64,000 nt of DNA from Phenylobacterium conjunctum (GCF_042679085.1 NZ_JBHTLQ010000004.1:1-64000), one strand, 5' to 3'. Positions 43,854 through 55,830 are shown, numbered from the stretch's first letter. The notes: generated from the sequence alone by a model not told the origin. Program-made: numbers and translations.

Positions 43854-44258
43854 ATGGCGCGCACCATCCTCATCTGGGCCGTAGTCCTGGCCGCGGGGGC
43901 CTTCGCCCTCCAGTGGCTGGAGGCGCAGTACCTGCTGCGGGTGTTTCCGCGCGAGGCCTATGTGGGGCTGATCGGGCTGGGCTTTGCGCTGGGCGGCCTG
44001 TGGGTCGGCTGGCGGCTCAGCCATCGCCCGCCGGCGCCGGCCGCGCCCCTGGCCCCGGATAGTCTCGGGCTCACCGGCCAGGAGCGGAAGGTGCTCGCCG
44101 AGCTCGCCGCCGGCCGGTCCAACAAGGAGATCGCCCGGGCGCTCGGCCTGTCGCCCAATACGGTCAAGACCCACCTCGCCAACCTCTACGCCAAGCTCGA
44201 GGTCACCCGCCGCACCCAGGCGCTGAACCGGGCGCGGGAGGCGGGGCTCATCCCCTGA
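43854..44258 (+). CDS. Membrane-anchored LuxR-type DNA-binding protein
   Basis: 134 aa. Two membrane helices (about residues 5-22 and 36-55: ILIWAVVLAAGAFALQWL, AYVGLIGLGFALGGLWVGW) are followed by a GerE/LuxR helix-turn-helix (LTGQERKVLAELAAGRSNKEIARALGLSPNTVKTHLANLYAKLEVTRR). There is no receiver or ligand domain. The following DUF4199 membrane protein is a common partner of this class and may be its target or sensor. Confidence 0.88.
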   Translation: MARTILIWAVVLAAGAFALQWLEAQYLLRVFPREAYVGLIGLGFALGGLWVGWRLSHRPPAPAAPLAPDSLGLTGQERKVLAELAAGRSNKEIARALGLSPNTVKTHLANLYAKLEVTRRTQALNRAREAGLIP

Positions 44259-44363
44259 CCCCCGCGCGCCGCGGAGAGGTGAGACGAATTCACCCTTTCG
44301 GGCGATGGCGCCACAGTGGCGCTGGCGACAGGCTCCGGGCCTGCGCAACACAAGGAGCCCGAC

Positions 44364-44900
44364 ATGGCCCGCCTCATCCTGACCTATGGCCTGATCTCGG
44401 GCCTCATCATTATCGCGGGCATCATCGCGACCCTGCCGCTGGCCCACAGTCCCGGCCATTCGGGCGGGGTTCTGCTGGGCTATCTGATCATGCTGATCGC
44501 CCTGTCGTCGATCCTGATGGGCGTGCGCCAGCATCGCGACCGGGTGCTGGGCGGCGCCATCGGCTTCTGGCCGGCCTTCGGGATCGGCCTGGCGATCGCC
44601 GCCGTGGCCTCGGTGGCCTATGTCGTCGCCTGGGAGGGCTATCTGGCGCTGACCCACTACCGTTTCATGGGCGAGTACGTGGAACAGACCCTGGCGGCCA
44701 AGCGGGCGGCGGGCGTCACCGGCGCGGCCTACGCCAAGCTTGCGGCCGAGCTGGAGGCGATGAAGGTCGCCTACGCCGATCCCGTCCAGCGCCTGCCCAT
44801 GACCTTCCTGGAGATCTTCCCGGTCGGCCTTCTCGTGGCGCTGGCCAGCGCGGCCCTGCTGCGCAATCCGAAGTTCCTGCCGTCGAAGCCCGCCGGGTGA
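44364..44900 (+). CDS. DUF4199-family membrane protein
   Basis: 178 aa from the ATG at 44364, which has AAGGAG upstream. Four predicted membrane helices: two near the N-terminus (ILTYGLISGLIIIAGIIATL; VLLGYLIMLIALSSILMGV), one at about 60-85 and one near the C-terminus (FLEIFPVGLLVALASAALL). Between them is a soluble helical loop rich in Ala, Glu and Lys. The match to DUF4199 rests on helix pattern and context with the LuxR gene. Function unknown. Confidence 0.8.
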   Translation: MARLILTYGLISGLIIIAGIIATLPLAHSPGHSGGVLLGYLIMLIALSSILMGVRQHRDRVLGGAIGFWPAFGIGLAIAAVASVAYVVAWEGYLALTHYRFMGEYVEQTLAAKRAAGVTGAAYAKLAAELEAMKVAYADPVQRLPMTFLEIFPVGLLVALASAALLRNPKFLPSKPAG

Positions 44901-44955
44901 TTTCCCAACCCGTCAAAAAGGCCTAGGTCTCCGGCTCCGTTCCGGAGACCGCCCC

Positions 44956-47112
44956 ATGACCGACACGCCCGCGCCCAAGCCCACCGGCAAGCTCACCCTC
45001 TACCTGGTGCGCGGGATCATCGTCCTGATGGGCGTCTTCGTCCTGATCTCGGTGGTCATGAGCCTGATGGTGCGCAGCGCCGGGCCGAGCCCCGCCCTCG
45101 TCCAGCAGATGCTCGGCGCCGCCGACCGCTATGAGGTCCGCATCAAGCGCGACACCTACGGCGTGCCGCACATCTTCGGGCCCCGCGACGCCGACGTGGC
45201 CTTCGGCCTCGGCTTCGCCCACGCCGAGGACGACTTCATCACCATCCAGGAGACGGCGCTGACCTCGCGCGGCGACCTGGCCGCCGTGGTCGGCAAGTCC
45301 GGGGCGGTCACCGACTACCTGGCCCGCGTCCTGCGTGTGAAGGAGACGGTGGACGAGGGCTACGACAAGCTGCCCGCCGATGTCCGCCAGGTGGTCGAGG
45401 CCTATGCCGACGGGGTGAACTACTACGCCGCCCTGCACACCGCCCAGGCCGCGCCGGGCATGCTGCCCCTGACCGGCAAGGACATCGTCGCCGGCTTCAT
45501 CTTCAAGACCCCGTTCTTCTACGGTCTGGACGGGACCCTGACCGAGCTGAACACCAAGGCGGAAGGCCCGGCCAAGAAGCTCCCCGTGGGCTCCAACGGC
45601 ATCGCCATCGCCCCCTCGCGCTCCGCCGACGGCGCCACGCGCCTGCTGGTCAATTCGCACCAGCCCTATTCCGGCCCCGTCGCCTGGTACGAGGCGGTGC
45701 TGGAGAGCGGCCAGGGCTGGCACGTCGCCGGCGGCTTCTTCCCCGGCTCGCCCTTCATGCTGCACGGCCACAACGCGCATCTCGGCTGGGCCAATACGGT
45801 CAACAAGCCGGACCTGATCGACGTCTACCGCCTGACCGTGAACCCGGCGAACGAGAACCAGTACAAGCTGGACGGCCAGTGGAAGGCCTTCGAGGTCTCG
45901 GACGCGGCCTTGAAGGTCAAGGTGTTCGGCCCGCTCACCTGGACCGTCCACAGGCCGGTGCTGCGCTCAGCCTTCGGACCGGTGCTGAAGACACCCAACG
46001 GCGTCTTCGCCATCCGCTACGCCGGCATGGGCGAGATCCGCCAGGTCGAGCAGTACTACCGCCTCGACAAGGCCAAGGACTTGGCCGAATGGCGCGCGGC
46101 CATGGCCCTGCAGGCCCTGCCCTCGATCAACTACGTCTACGCCGACGAGAAGGGCAATATCGGCTACGTCTACAACGCCCAGTTCCCCAACCGCACGGCC
46201 AAGGCCGACTGGTCCGGGATCCTTCCCGGCGACCGTTCGGACCTGATCTGGAATGGCTACCTGCCCTTCGACAAGGTCCCGCAAATCTGGAATCCCAAGT
46301 CGGGCTACGTGTTCAACTCCAACAACACGCCGTTCGACGCCACCGCCCCGGCCGATGACCTGAAGCCCGCCGATTTCCCGGCCTCCATGGGCATCCAGAC
46401 CAACACCACCAACCGGGCGATGCGGGCCCAGGAGACCTTCGGCGCGGATGCGTCGATCACGGCGGACGAGTTCGCGGCCTACAAGTTCGACATCGCCTAC
46501 AGCCGTCGCTCCGAGGTCGCGGCCCTGATGGGCGAGCTCATCGCCCTCGACGCCAAGGGCGACGCCGACATCCTCGCCGCCCAGAAGATCCTCAAAGGGT
46601 GGGACCTGAAGACCGACGTGAAGAACCGTGGCGCGGCCCTGGCCCTGCTGGTCGCCCAGCCGGTGCTGACCGCCCGGGAGAAGCATCAGACCCCGGACCT
46701 GCGCGCAGCCCTGACCACCGCCATCGGTACGCTGAAGAAGCACTTCAAGCGGCTCGATCCGGAGTGGGGCGAGGTCAACCGCATCCGCCACGGCGACGTG
46801 GACCTCGGGATAGACGGCGGCCCGGACACCTATCGCGCCGTCTATGGCGAGCCCCAGAAGAACGGCAAGCTCACCGCCAAGGCCGGCGACACCTTCATCA
46901 TGTTCGTGACCTGGGACAAAGCCGGCAAGCTCAGCTCCCAGAGCATCCACCAGTTCGGCGCGGCCACCAGCGACCCCCAGTCGCCCCACTACGCCGACCA
47001 GACCCCGATGTTCGTGGCCATGAAGATGAAGCCGGTCCTGTTCACGGCTGACCAGCTCAAAGGCCACATCGAAGAGGACTACACGCCGAAGGACCGCGCG
47101 CCGAAGCAGTAG
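44956..47112 (+). CDS. Penicillin-acylase-family Ntn hydrolase
   Basis: 718 aa precursor. A membrane anchor or uncleaved signal (LYLVRGIIVLMGVFVLISVVM, about 14-38) is followed by the alpha chain. The autoprocessing site is Gly212-Ser213 in KLPVGSNGIAIAPS, where Ser213 becomes the N-terminal nucleophile of the beta chain. Family motifs include NSHQPYSGPVAWYEA and LGWANTVNKPD. Members hydrolyse acyl amides: penicillins, acyl-homoserine lactones or other N-acyl compounds. The substrate cannot be told from sequence alone; quorum-signal breakdown is one possibility. Periplasmic. Confidence 0.9.
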   Translation: MTDTPAPKPTGKLTLYLVRGIIVLMGVFVLISVVMSLMVRSAGPSPALVQQMLGAADRYEVRIKRDTYGVPHIFGPRDADVAFGLGFAHAEDDFITIQETALTSRGDLAAVVGKSGAVTDYLARVLRVKETVDEGYDKLPADVRQVVEAYADGVNYYAALHTAQAAPGMLPLTGKDIVAGFIFKTPFFYGLDGTLTELNTKAEGPAKKLPVGSNGIAIAPSRSADGATRLLVNSHQPYSGPVAWYEAVLESGQGWHVAGGFFPGSPFMLHGHNAHLGWANTVNKPDLIDVYRLTVNPANENQYKLDGQWKAFEVSDAALKVKVFGPLTWTVHRPVLRSAFGPVLKTPNGVFAIRYAGMGEIRQVEQYYRLDKAKDLAEWRAAMALQALPSINYVYADEKGNIGYVYNAQFPNRTAKADWSGILPGDRSDLIWNGYLPFDKVPQIWNPKSGYVFNSNNTPFDATAPADDLKPADFPASMGIQTNTTNRAMRAQETFGADASITADEFAAYKFDIAYSRRSEVAALMGELIALDAKGDADILAAQKILKGWDLKTDVKNRGAALALLVAQPVLTAREKHQTPDLRAALTTAIGTLKKHFKRLDPEWGEVNRIRHGDVDLGIDGGPDTYRAVYGEPQKNGKLTAKAGDTFIMFVTWDKAGKLSSQSIHQFGAATSDPQSPHYADQTPMFVAMKMKPVLFTADQLKGHIEEDYTPKDRAPKQ

Positions 47113-47114
47113 GT

Positions 47115-47250
47115 CCTCCCCCGCTGGGGGAGGTGGCCCAGAGGGCCGGAGGGGGCCGCTTGCGCCAGCAAGCGGTTGCTGACTCAGCTACCGCCCCTCC
47201 GGGTCGGCCCCCTCAGTCGCTCCGCGACAGCTCCCCCAGAGGGGGAGCAA
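47115..47250. repeat. C/G-rich palindromic repeat between convergent genes
   Basis: The interval carries CCTCCCCCGCTGGGGGAGG (47115-47133), GCTTGC/GCAAGC (within 47158-47173), a GGAGGGGGCC/GGCCCCCTC pair, and GCTCCCCCAGAGGGGGAGC (47230-47248). It starts three bases after the acylase stop and ends ten bases before the stop of the converging amidohydrolase. Elements of this type are common in alphaproteobacterial intergenic regions and probably terminate transcripts both ways. Confidence 0.75.
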
Positions 47251-47259
47251 CTTAGGGCA

Positions 47260-50499
<3,240 letters not shown>

Positions 50500-50581
50500 G
50501 TGACCCCCAAGGACTGCGGCCCTATCCCATAGGCTCAGACGGGCGGGGGTCAACCGCCCATCCCCTTCCAAAAATAGAACC

Positions 50582-50707
50582 GTCATGGCCGGGCTTGTCC
50601 CGGCCACCCATGAACTCCGCGGTGGACGCAGATGTGCGAGCCGAACCACCACACCCCAATCCCATAGTCAGGCGCGTATGGGTGGCCGGGACAAGCCCGG
50701 CCATGAC
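50582..50707. repeat. Inverted-repeat element, family B copy 2
   Basis: Two 30-nt arms (50582-50611 and 50678-50707) are perfect inverted copies, almost identical to those of copy 1 at 43664-43790. The 66-nt loop differs from copy 1 except for the GAACTCCG and GGCGCGT edges. It lies between the divergent amidohydrolase and WYL-regulator genes, so both promoters must be arranged around it. Confidence 0.92.
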
Positions 50708-50783
50708 GTTCAGGGGGCGGTGATGAAACTTGTCTCCTGCCACCCTGCTGACAGTATGCTGGCGCCAGGGAGAGCGCATACCG

Positions 50784-51509
50784 ATGTCCATGCGACGCGC
50801 CGACAGACTGTTCCAGATCATCCAGATCTTCCGCCGCTCCCGCCGGCCGATCACCGCCGACGCCATCGCGCTGGAGCTCGAGACCTCCAAGCGCACCATC
50901 TATCGCGACATCGCCGACCTGATGGCCCAGCGGGTGCCGATCCGGGGCGAGGCGGGCGTGGGCTATGTGCTGGACGGCGGCTATGACCTGCCGCCCCTGA
51001 TGCTCACCCCCGACGAGATCGAGGCCGCGGTTCTGGGCGCCCAGTGGGTGGCCAGCCGGGGCGACCCGGCGCTGGCCCGCGCGGCCAAGGACCTGATCGG
51101 CAAGATCGGCGCGGCGGTGCCCGAGCGCCTGCGGCCCTATGTGATCGAGCCCGCCTCAGGCGCCCCGCCGGCCTGGAAGGTCGTCCCCGACGGCCTCGAC
51201 ATGGCCCGGGTCCGCGCCCACATCCACGCCGGCCGCAAGATCCGGCTGGCCTACAAGGACGAGGCCGGCGCCGACAGCGAGCGGATCATCTGGCCGGTGA
51301 CCATCGGCTATCGCGACACCACCCGCATGCTGGTCGCCTGGTGCGAACTGCGCGCCGACTTCCGCAGCTTCCGCACCGACCGGGTCACCGACGCCGAGTT
51401 CCTGGAAGACCGCTATCCCGAGCGCCCCGCCGTCCTGCGCGCCAAGTGGCGGCGCCAGATGGAGGAGATGCGCGCCCAGTGGCGCAAGACCGAGCCCTCC
51501 CCGAACTGA
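50784..51509 (+). CDS. YafY/WYL-domain transcriptional regulator
   Basis: 241 aa from the ATG at 50784, which has AGGGAGAG upstream (an ATG at 50730 overlaps nothing conserved). An N-terminal HTH_11 winged helix (RRADRLFQIIQIFRRSRRPITADAIALELETSKRTIYRDIADLMAQRVPIRGE) is followed by a WYL domain (about 130-215: IRLAYKDEAGADSERIIWPVTIGYRDTTRMLVAWCELRADFRSFRTDRV). WYL domains sense nucleic-acid or small ligands. It is followed by a DUF1993 gene, its usual neighbour. Confidence 0.92.
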   Translation: MSMRRADRLFQIIQIFRRSRRPITADAIALELETSKRTIYRDIADLMAQRVPIRGEAGVGYVLDGGYDLPPLMLTPDEIEAAVLGAQWVASRGDPALARAAKDLIGKIGAAVPERLRPYVIEPASGAPPAWKVVPDGLDMARVRAHIHAGRKIRLAYKDEAGADSERIIWPVTIGYRDTTRMLVAWCELRADFRSFRTDRVTDAEFLEDRYPERPAVLRAKWRRQMEEMRAQWRKTEPSPN

Positions 51510-51572
51510 GCCCTGGCGCCCCGCCTCGCGCCGACCTATCTGCCTCGCTCAACTCTTCGATTGGATTTCCAG

Positions 51573-52094
51573 ATGAGCTTTTCCCTCTACGACGCCTCGG
51601 CGCCCGTCTACCTGAACATGCTGCGCAACCTGGTCGCCATTCTCGACAAGGCCGCCGCCCACGCCCAGGCCAACGGCGTCGATATCGCCACCTATCTGGA
51701 CGCCCGGATCGCGCCGGACATGCATCCCCTGACCCGCCAGATCCAGATGGTCAGCGACGGCGCCAAGGGCGGCGTCGCCCGCCTGGCCGGCGTCGAGGCG
51801 CCCAGCATGCCCGACACCGAGACCACCTTCGCCGAGCTGAAGGAGCGCCTGGCCAAGACCATCGCCTATGTCGAGAGCCTCAAGCCGGAACAGATCGCCG
51901 GCCGCGAGGACGAGACCATCGAGCTGAAGTTCCCGGGCCAGACCATGACCTTCACCGGCGCGAGCTTCCTGACCACCTTCTCGATGCCGAACTTCATGTT
52001 CCACGTCACCACCGCCTACGCGATCCTGCGCGCCCAAGGCGTGCCGCTCGGCAAGATGGACTTCCTGGCCGGCGCCCGGATGGCCGGCGCCTGA
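51573..52094 (+). CDS. DUF1993 protein
   Basis: 173 aa. A four-helix DinB-like bundle (YLNMLRNLVAILDKAAAHAQ, LTRQIQMVSDGAKGGVARLAGV, FAELKERLAKTIAYVESLKPEQIAG, FHVTTAYAILRAQGVPLGKMDF). DinB relatives often bind a metal through three His, but only His142-type residues (MFHVTTAYAIL) are apparent here, so catalysis is uncertain. It is 63 bases after the WYL regulator and probably under its control. Confidence 0.85.
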   Translation: MSFSLYDASAPVYLNMLRNLVAILDKAAAHAQANGVDIATYLDARIAPDMHPLTRQIQMVSDGAKGGVARLAGVEAPSMPDTETTFAELKERLAKTIAYVESLKPEQIAGREDETIELKFPGQTMTFTGASFLTTFSMPNFMFHVTTAYAILRAQGVPLGKMDFLAGARMAGA

Positions 52095-52127
52095 CCTGGC
52101 TGGGCGGGGAGGCTCACCCCTCCCCGC

Positions 52128-52586
52128 TCACCCCGCGACCGCCGCCTCCAGGGCCGCGATGTCGAGCTTGGACATGGTGAACATGGCTTGCCGCGCCCGC
52201 TCGGCCTTCACCGGGTCTGGATGCCCCAGGCAGGCGTGCAGCTGCACCGGCACGATCTGCCACGACACGCCGAAGCGGTCCTTCAGCCAGCCGCAGCGGC
52301 CAGGCTCCCCGCCATCAGCGGTCAGCGCGGCCCACAGGCGATCGACCTCAGCCTGGTCCTGGCAGGACACCGACATCGAGAAGGCCTCGTTCAGCTTGAA
52401 GTGCGGCCCGCCGTTGAGGGCGATGAACTCCACCCCATCCAGCTTGAAGCTGACGGTCAGGGGCGGCCCGCCTGGCCCCGCGGCCTCGCCGCCCGTGACC
52501 TCGGAATTGGGGAACAGGCTCACATAGAAGCGGGCCGCGTCCAGGGCGCCGCTCTCGAGCCACAGGAACGGGGTGACTTTCGGCAT
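52128..52586 (-). CDS. VOC-superfamily protein, PhnB-like
   Basis: 152 aa with two paired beta-alpha-beta modules: KVTPFLWLESGALDAARFYVSLFPNSEV and SMSVSCQDQAEVDRLWAALTADGGEPGRCGWLKDRFGVSWQIVP. This is the group often labelled 3-demethylubiquinone methyltransferase-like, although such proteins have no methyltransferase fold. Function unknown. It converges on DUF1993 and is a frequent companion of the WYL/DUF1993 pair. Confidence 0.88.
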   Translation of the reverse strand: MPKVTPFLWLESGALDAARFYVSLFPNSEVTGGEAAGPGGPPLTVSFKLDGVEFIALNGGPHFKLNEAFSMSVSCQDQAEVDRLWAALTADGGEPGRCGWLKDRFGVSWQIVPVQLHACLGHPDPVKAERARQAMFTMSKLDIAALEAAVAG

Positions 52587-52639
52587 GGCTCACATCCTCC
52601 TTATGACCCGAGGACGGCTGCGCCGGCGCCTCGCCGACA

Positions 52640-53503
52640 TCAGGCGATGATTTTCCGCCCCTCGTCCATGGGCAGGACCAGATCGGCGCGGGCGGGCATG
52701 TCGGCCAGGATCCAACGGGTCAGGCGTTCGTAGTGAGCGATGAAGCGGGCGACGCCAGCGTCGTCCATCGCCCGGCCCTGGTCCTGTCCCTCCGCCGCCA
52801 ATCGGGCCCGCAGCTTGGCCTCCTGCTCGCGGCGCCAGGCCAGCACCACCTCGAAGCCCGGCGCGCGTAACAGCACCTGGAAGCCGATGGGCGCGAACAG
52901 CCGCCGATAGGGGCCGGCCAGGGCGGCGTTGACGTAAGCGCGCCAGGCGCCGCCCGCGTCCTCCTCCCGCTCCAGGGTGTTGACCGGGGCAGCGAGGTCG
53001 GCCTCGGCTTGCGGCCGCGCGCCGACGCACCAGCCCTCGAACAGGATCACATCCACCGGCCCTGCGATCACCGGCCAGGTCTCCGGCGCGGCGCGGTCAT
53101 CCACCGCCTTGTCGAAGCGCGGCAGGGCGATGCGGCCGGACTGGGCCAGGGCCGCCAGCACCTGGACGCCCAGGTCCACATCGTGCGTCCCCGGAACGCC
53201 GCGGGTCGCCAGCAAAGGATGGACCTCGCGGGCCAGGACCTGCCGTTCGGCGCGGGTCAGATAGAGGTCATCGATCGACAGGGTGGCGACCTTCAGGCCC
53301 CGCGCCTCGAGCTGGTGCGCCAGGACGGCGCTCAGGGTGGACTTGCCGCTCCCCTGCGCCCCGCAGATCCCGACCACAAAGCCTGGCCCTGTGCGGCGCG
53401 CCACGATGGTGTCGGCCAGCGGCGTGCAGACCCGCTCGACCACCTGGGCATAGGCGGGCGGCAGGCCCTCGGCGGCCAGGAATCGGGAAAGCCAGTCGTC
53501 CAT
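52640..53503 (-). CDS. Glycerate kinase-like P-loop kinase
   Basis: 287 aa. Walker A GICGAQGSGKSTLSAVLAHQ (about residues 45-64), SIDDLYLTRAERQVLAREVHPLLATRGVPGTHDVDL and VILFEGWCVGARPQ match the plant-type D-glycerate 3-kinase and uridine-kinase-related family. It would phosphorylate glycerate for glycolysis or the serine/glyoxylate route. Start 10 bases after the flp-like stop. Confidence 0.87.
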   Translation of the reverse strand: MDDWLSRFLAAEGLPPAYAQVVERVCTPLADTIVARRTGPGFVVGICGAQGSGKSTLSAVLAHQLEARGLKVATLSIDDLYLTRAERQVLAREVHPLLATRGVPGTHDVDLGVQVLAALAQSGRIALPRFDKAVDDRAAPETWPVIAGPVDVILFEGWCVGARPQAEADLAAPVNTLEREEDAGGAWRAYVNAALAGPYRRLFAPIGFQVLLRAPGFEVVLAWRREQEAKLRARLAAEGQDQGRAMDDAGVARFIAHYERLTRWILADMPARADLVLPMDEGRKIIA

Positions 53504-53512
53504 AAGACGAGA

Positions 53513-53677
53513 TTAGCTGATCGCCGCCTCGATGGCCGTCGCGGCCCGGGTCAGGATGTCATAGAGCTTGGTCTCAAACACGCTGAAGGCGGTGACCAGG
53601 GCCACGCCCAGCACGCCGGCGAAGATGGCGTATTCCACCATGGTCGCACCGGTCTCGTCAGCGGCGAACCGGGCCAG
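53513..53677 (-). CDS. Flp-type (type IVb) pilin-like gene lacking a standard start codon
   Basis: The frame encodes ARFAADETG then ATMVEYAIFAGVLGVALV. The G/A prepilin cleavage site, Glu+5 and Tyr+6 and the hydrophobic helix are all those of Flp pilins. No ATG, GTG or TTG lies upstream in frame before the leader. The first ATG (53641) falls after the cleavage site. A CTG at 53677, nine bases past the mutT stop, would give a 54-aa protein with a normal leader. It is therefore CTG-initiated, or a decayed gene. No other tad genes are present. Confidence 0.55.
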   Translation of the reverse strand: MARFAADETGATMVEYAIFAGVLGVALVTAFSVFETKLYDILTRAATAIEAAIS

Positions 53678-53685
53678 GAACCGGC

Positions 53686-54108
53686 CTAGATTAGGTCGCG
53701 CAGCCAGGCCACCAGCGGCGCGTCGGCCGGGGGCATCGGATAGTCGCCGAGTTTCGCAGGTTTCACCCATGCCAGCGCCGAATGCTCCTTGGCCTCGACC
53801 ACGCCGTCCCACCGACGGACCAGGTACAATGGCATGAGCAGGTGAAATGAATCGTAACCGTGGCTGGCGAACACGAAGGGCGCCAGGCAGGCGTTGTTGA
53901 CCGTGATCCCCAGTTCCTCGTTCAGCTCGCGGATCAGGCAGGCCTCCGGCGTCTCGCCGGCCTCGACCTTGCCGCCCGGAAACTCCCACAGGCCGGCCAG
54001 TGACTTGCCGGGCGGCCGCTGGCAGATCAGCACCCGGCCATCGGAGTCGACCAGGGCGGCGGCGGCGACGAGCAGCATGGACTTTGTCTGGGATTGGGGC
54101 TCGGACAT
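53686..54108 (-). CDS. mutT: MutT-type Nudix hydrolase
   Basis: 140 aa from the ATG at 54108 with GAGGAAGG upstream. Nudix box GGKVEAGETPEACLIRELNEELG (about residues 45-67) with the WEFPGGKVE context typical of 8-oxo-dGTP diphosphatases. They cleanse the nucleotide pool of oxidised dGTP. No fused thiamine-synthase domain, in contrast to some relatives. Confidence 0.92.
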   Translation of the reverse strand: MSEPQSQTKSMLLVAAAALVDSDGRVLICQRPPGKSLAGLWEFPGGKVEAGETPEACLIRELNEELGITVNNACLAPFVFASHGYDSFHLLMPLYLVRRWDGVVEAKEHSALAWVKPAKLGDYPMPPADAPLVAWLRDLI

Positions 54109-54388
54109 GGCCCTTCCTCGCGGGCTGGGCGGCAAATTGCAATGGCCGCGCAACCTTGACTTTCCGCGCCCCAGGCCTCATTTGCATGTTGCGCTGCAAA
54201 AAACCTGTGGCGCTATCGGCGCTCCAGTCGCGTGATGGTCCCGGGTTCGGGACCAGCCTGTCGAGCGCCCTGAAGAGATCGCATAGATCGCCCCGCCACG
54301 CGGGGGCTTTCCACAAATGACCCGCGTCCCCGCGACCCTCGCTTGCAGCGATGGGCCGGTCTCGGCGCACATGTGAGAGATCTGACAC
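54109..54388 (+). other. Long non-coding leader before the RhlE-like helicase
   Basis: 280 bases without a convincing gene. It contains a TTTGCA/TGCAAA inverted pair at 54181-54186 and 54195-54200. A start-proximal GAGAGAT at about 54373-54379 may be the ribosome-binding site for the TTG start. The leader may be the untranslated region of the helicase message. I see no known RNA family. Confidence 0.35.
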
Positions 54389-55816
54389 TTGACTCAATTC
54401 ACCGACCTCGGCCTGGCCAAGCCCCTGCTCAAGGCGCTCGCCGACGAGGGCTATGTCACCCCGACCCCGATCCAGGCCCAGGCCATTCCGGGCGTGATGA
54501 CCGGCCGCGACCTCCTGGGCATCGCCCAGACCGGCACCGGCAAGACCGCCGCCTTCGCCCTGCCCCTGCTGCACCGGATCGCCAATGACCGGAAGCCGGC
54601 CCCGCGCCGCGGCTGCCGCGTCCTGGTGCTGTCGCCCACCCGCGAGCTGGCCACCCAGATCGCCGAGAGCTTCAAGACCTATGGCGCCCACCTGGGCGTC
54701 TCGGTGGCCGTGGTGTTCGGCGGCGTGAAGTACGGCCCGCAGATGCGCGCCCTGGCTGGCGGCGTCGACGTGCTGGTGGCCACCCCTGGCCGCCTGATCG
54801 ACCACCTGCAGGAGAAGTCCATCACCCTGCAGGGCGTCGAGACCTTCGTCCTCGATGAAGCCGACCAGATGCTGGACATGGGCTTCATCGTCCCGATCCG
54901 GCGGATCGTGAAGCAGCTGCCGCGCATGCGCCAGAACCTGTTCTTCTCGGCCACCATGCCGAGCGAGATCGAAAGCCTGGCCGCCGAGCTCTTGAACCCG
55001 AACCCCCTGAAGGTGTCGGTGACCCCGCCCTCGACCACCGTCGAGCGCATCAAGCAGAAGGTCATCTTCGTCGAGAGCGCCCGCAAGCGCGCCCTCTTGA
55101 ACGAGCTGTTCGCCGAGCGGGCCTTCAAGCGGGTGATCGTCTTCACCCGGACGAAGCGCGGCGCCGACCGGGTGGCCAAGTCCCTGGAACAGGCCGGCGT
55201 CACCGCCGCCGCCATCCACGGCGACAAGAGCCAGGGCCAGCGCGAGCGCGCCCTGGCCGCCTTCAAGGCCGGTGAGGTCCAGGCCCTGGTCGCCACCGAC
55301 ATCGCCGCCCGCGGCATCGACATCGACGCCGTCAGCCACGTGGTCCAGTACGAGCTGCCGCACGTGCCGGAGGCCTATGTGCACCGCATCGGCCGGACCG
55401 CCCGGGCCGGCGCCGACGGCTCGGCCATCGCCTTCTGCGGCGAAGAAGAACGCGGCCTGCTGAAGGACATCCAGAAGGTCACCCGCCAGACGATCCCGCA
55501 TGAGGATCGCCGGGGCGACAAGAGCCTGCACCTGATGACCACCCACATGCCGGCCGAAGCCGCCGGCGAGGGCCGTCAGCGCCAGCCGCATCGCAAGGGC
55601 GGAAACCCGGACCGCCGGCCCGAGGGCCGCTCGGACCTGCCGCCCGGCCTGCGCAAGACCCGCAACCGCAAGCGCTCCGGCGGCGGCGCGGCGGCTGGCG
55701 GCAAGCCCCCGGGCCGTTCGGGTCCTGGCGCCTCGACCACGCCCATCGACCAGTCCCAGTTCAAGGGCCCCAAGCGCCAGGCCGCCGAGCCCAAGCGCTG
55801 GAGCCCCCTGGACTAA
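54389..55816 (+). CDS. DEAD-box RNA helicase, RhlE-like
   Basis: 475 aa from a TTG. Motifs in order: Q-motif FTDLGLAKPLLKALADEGYVTPTPIQ, Walker A AQTGTGKT (about 46-53), PTRELATQI, VATPGRLID, VLDEADQMLDMGF, FFSATM, VATDIAARGIDI, HRIGRTARAG. A basic, Gly/Pro/Arg-rich tail (QRQPHRKGGNPDRRPEGRSDL ... KRSGGGAAAGGKPPGRSG) is expected for RNA binding. RhlE is known to matter at low temperature in Caulobacter. Confidence 0.93.
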   Translation: MTQFTDLGLAKPLLKALADEGYVTPTPIQAQAIPGVMTGRDLLGIAQTGTGKTAAFALPLLHRIANDRKPAPRRGCRVLVLSPTRELATQIAESFKTYGAHLGVSVAVVFGGVKYGPQMRALAGGVDVLVATPGRLIDHLQEKSITLQGVETFVLDEADQMLDMGFIVPIRRIVKQLPRMRQNLFFSATMPSEIESLAAELLNPNPLKVSVTPPSTTVERIKQKVIFVESARKRALLNELFAERAFKRVIVFTRTKRGADRVAKSLEQAGVTAAAIHGDKSQGQRERALAAFKAGEVQALVATDIAARGIDIDAVSHVVQYELPHVPEAYVHRIGRTARAGADGSAIAFCGEEERGLLKDIQKVTRQTIPHEDRRGDKSLHLMTTHMPAEAAGEGRQRQPHRKGGNPDRRPEGRSDLPPGLRKTRNRKRSGGGAAAGGKPPGRSGPGASTTPIDQSQFKGPKRQAAEPKRWSPLD

Positions 55817-55830
55817 AACCTTAGGGCGCG

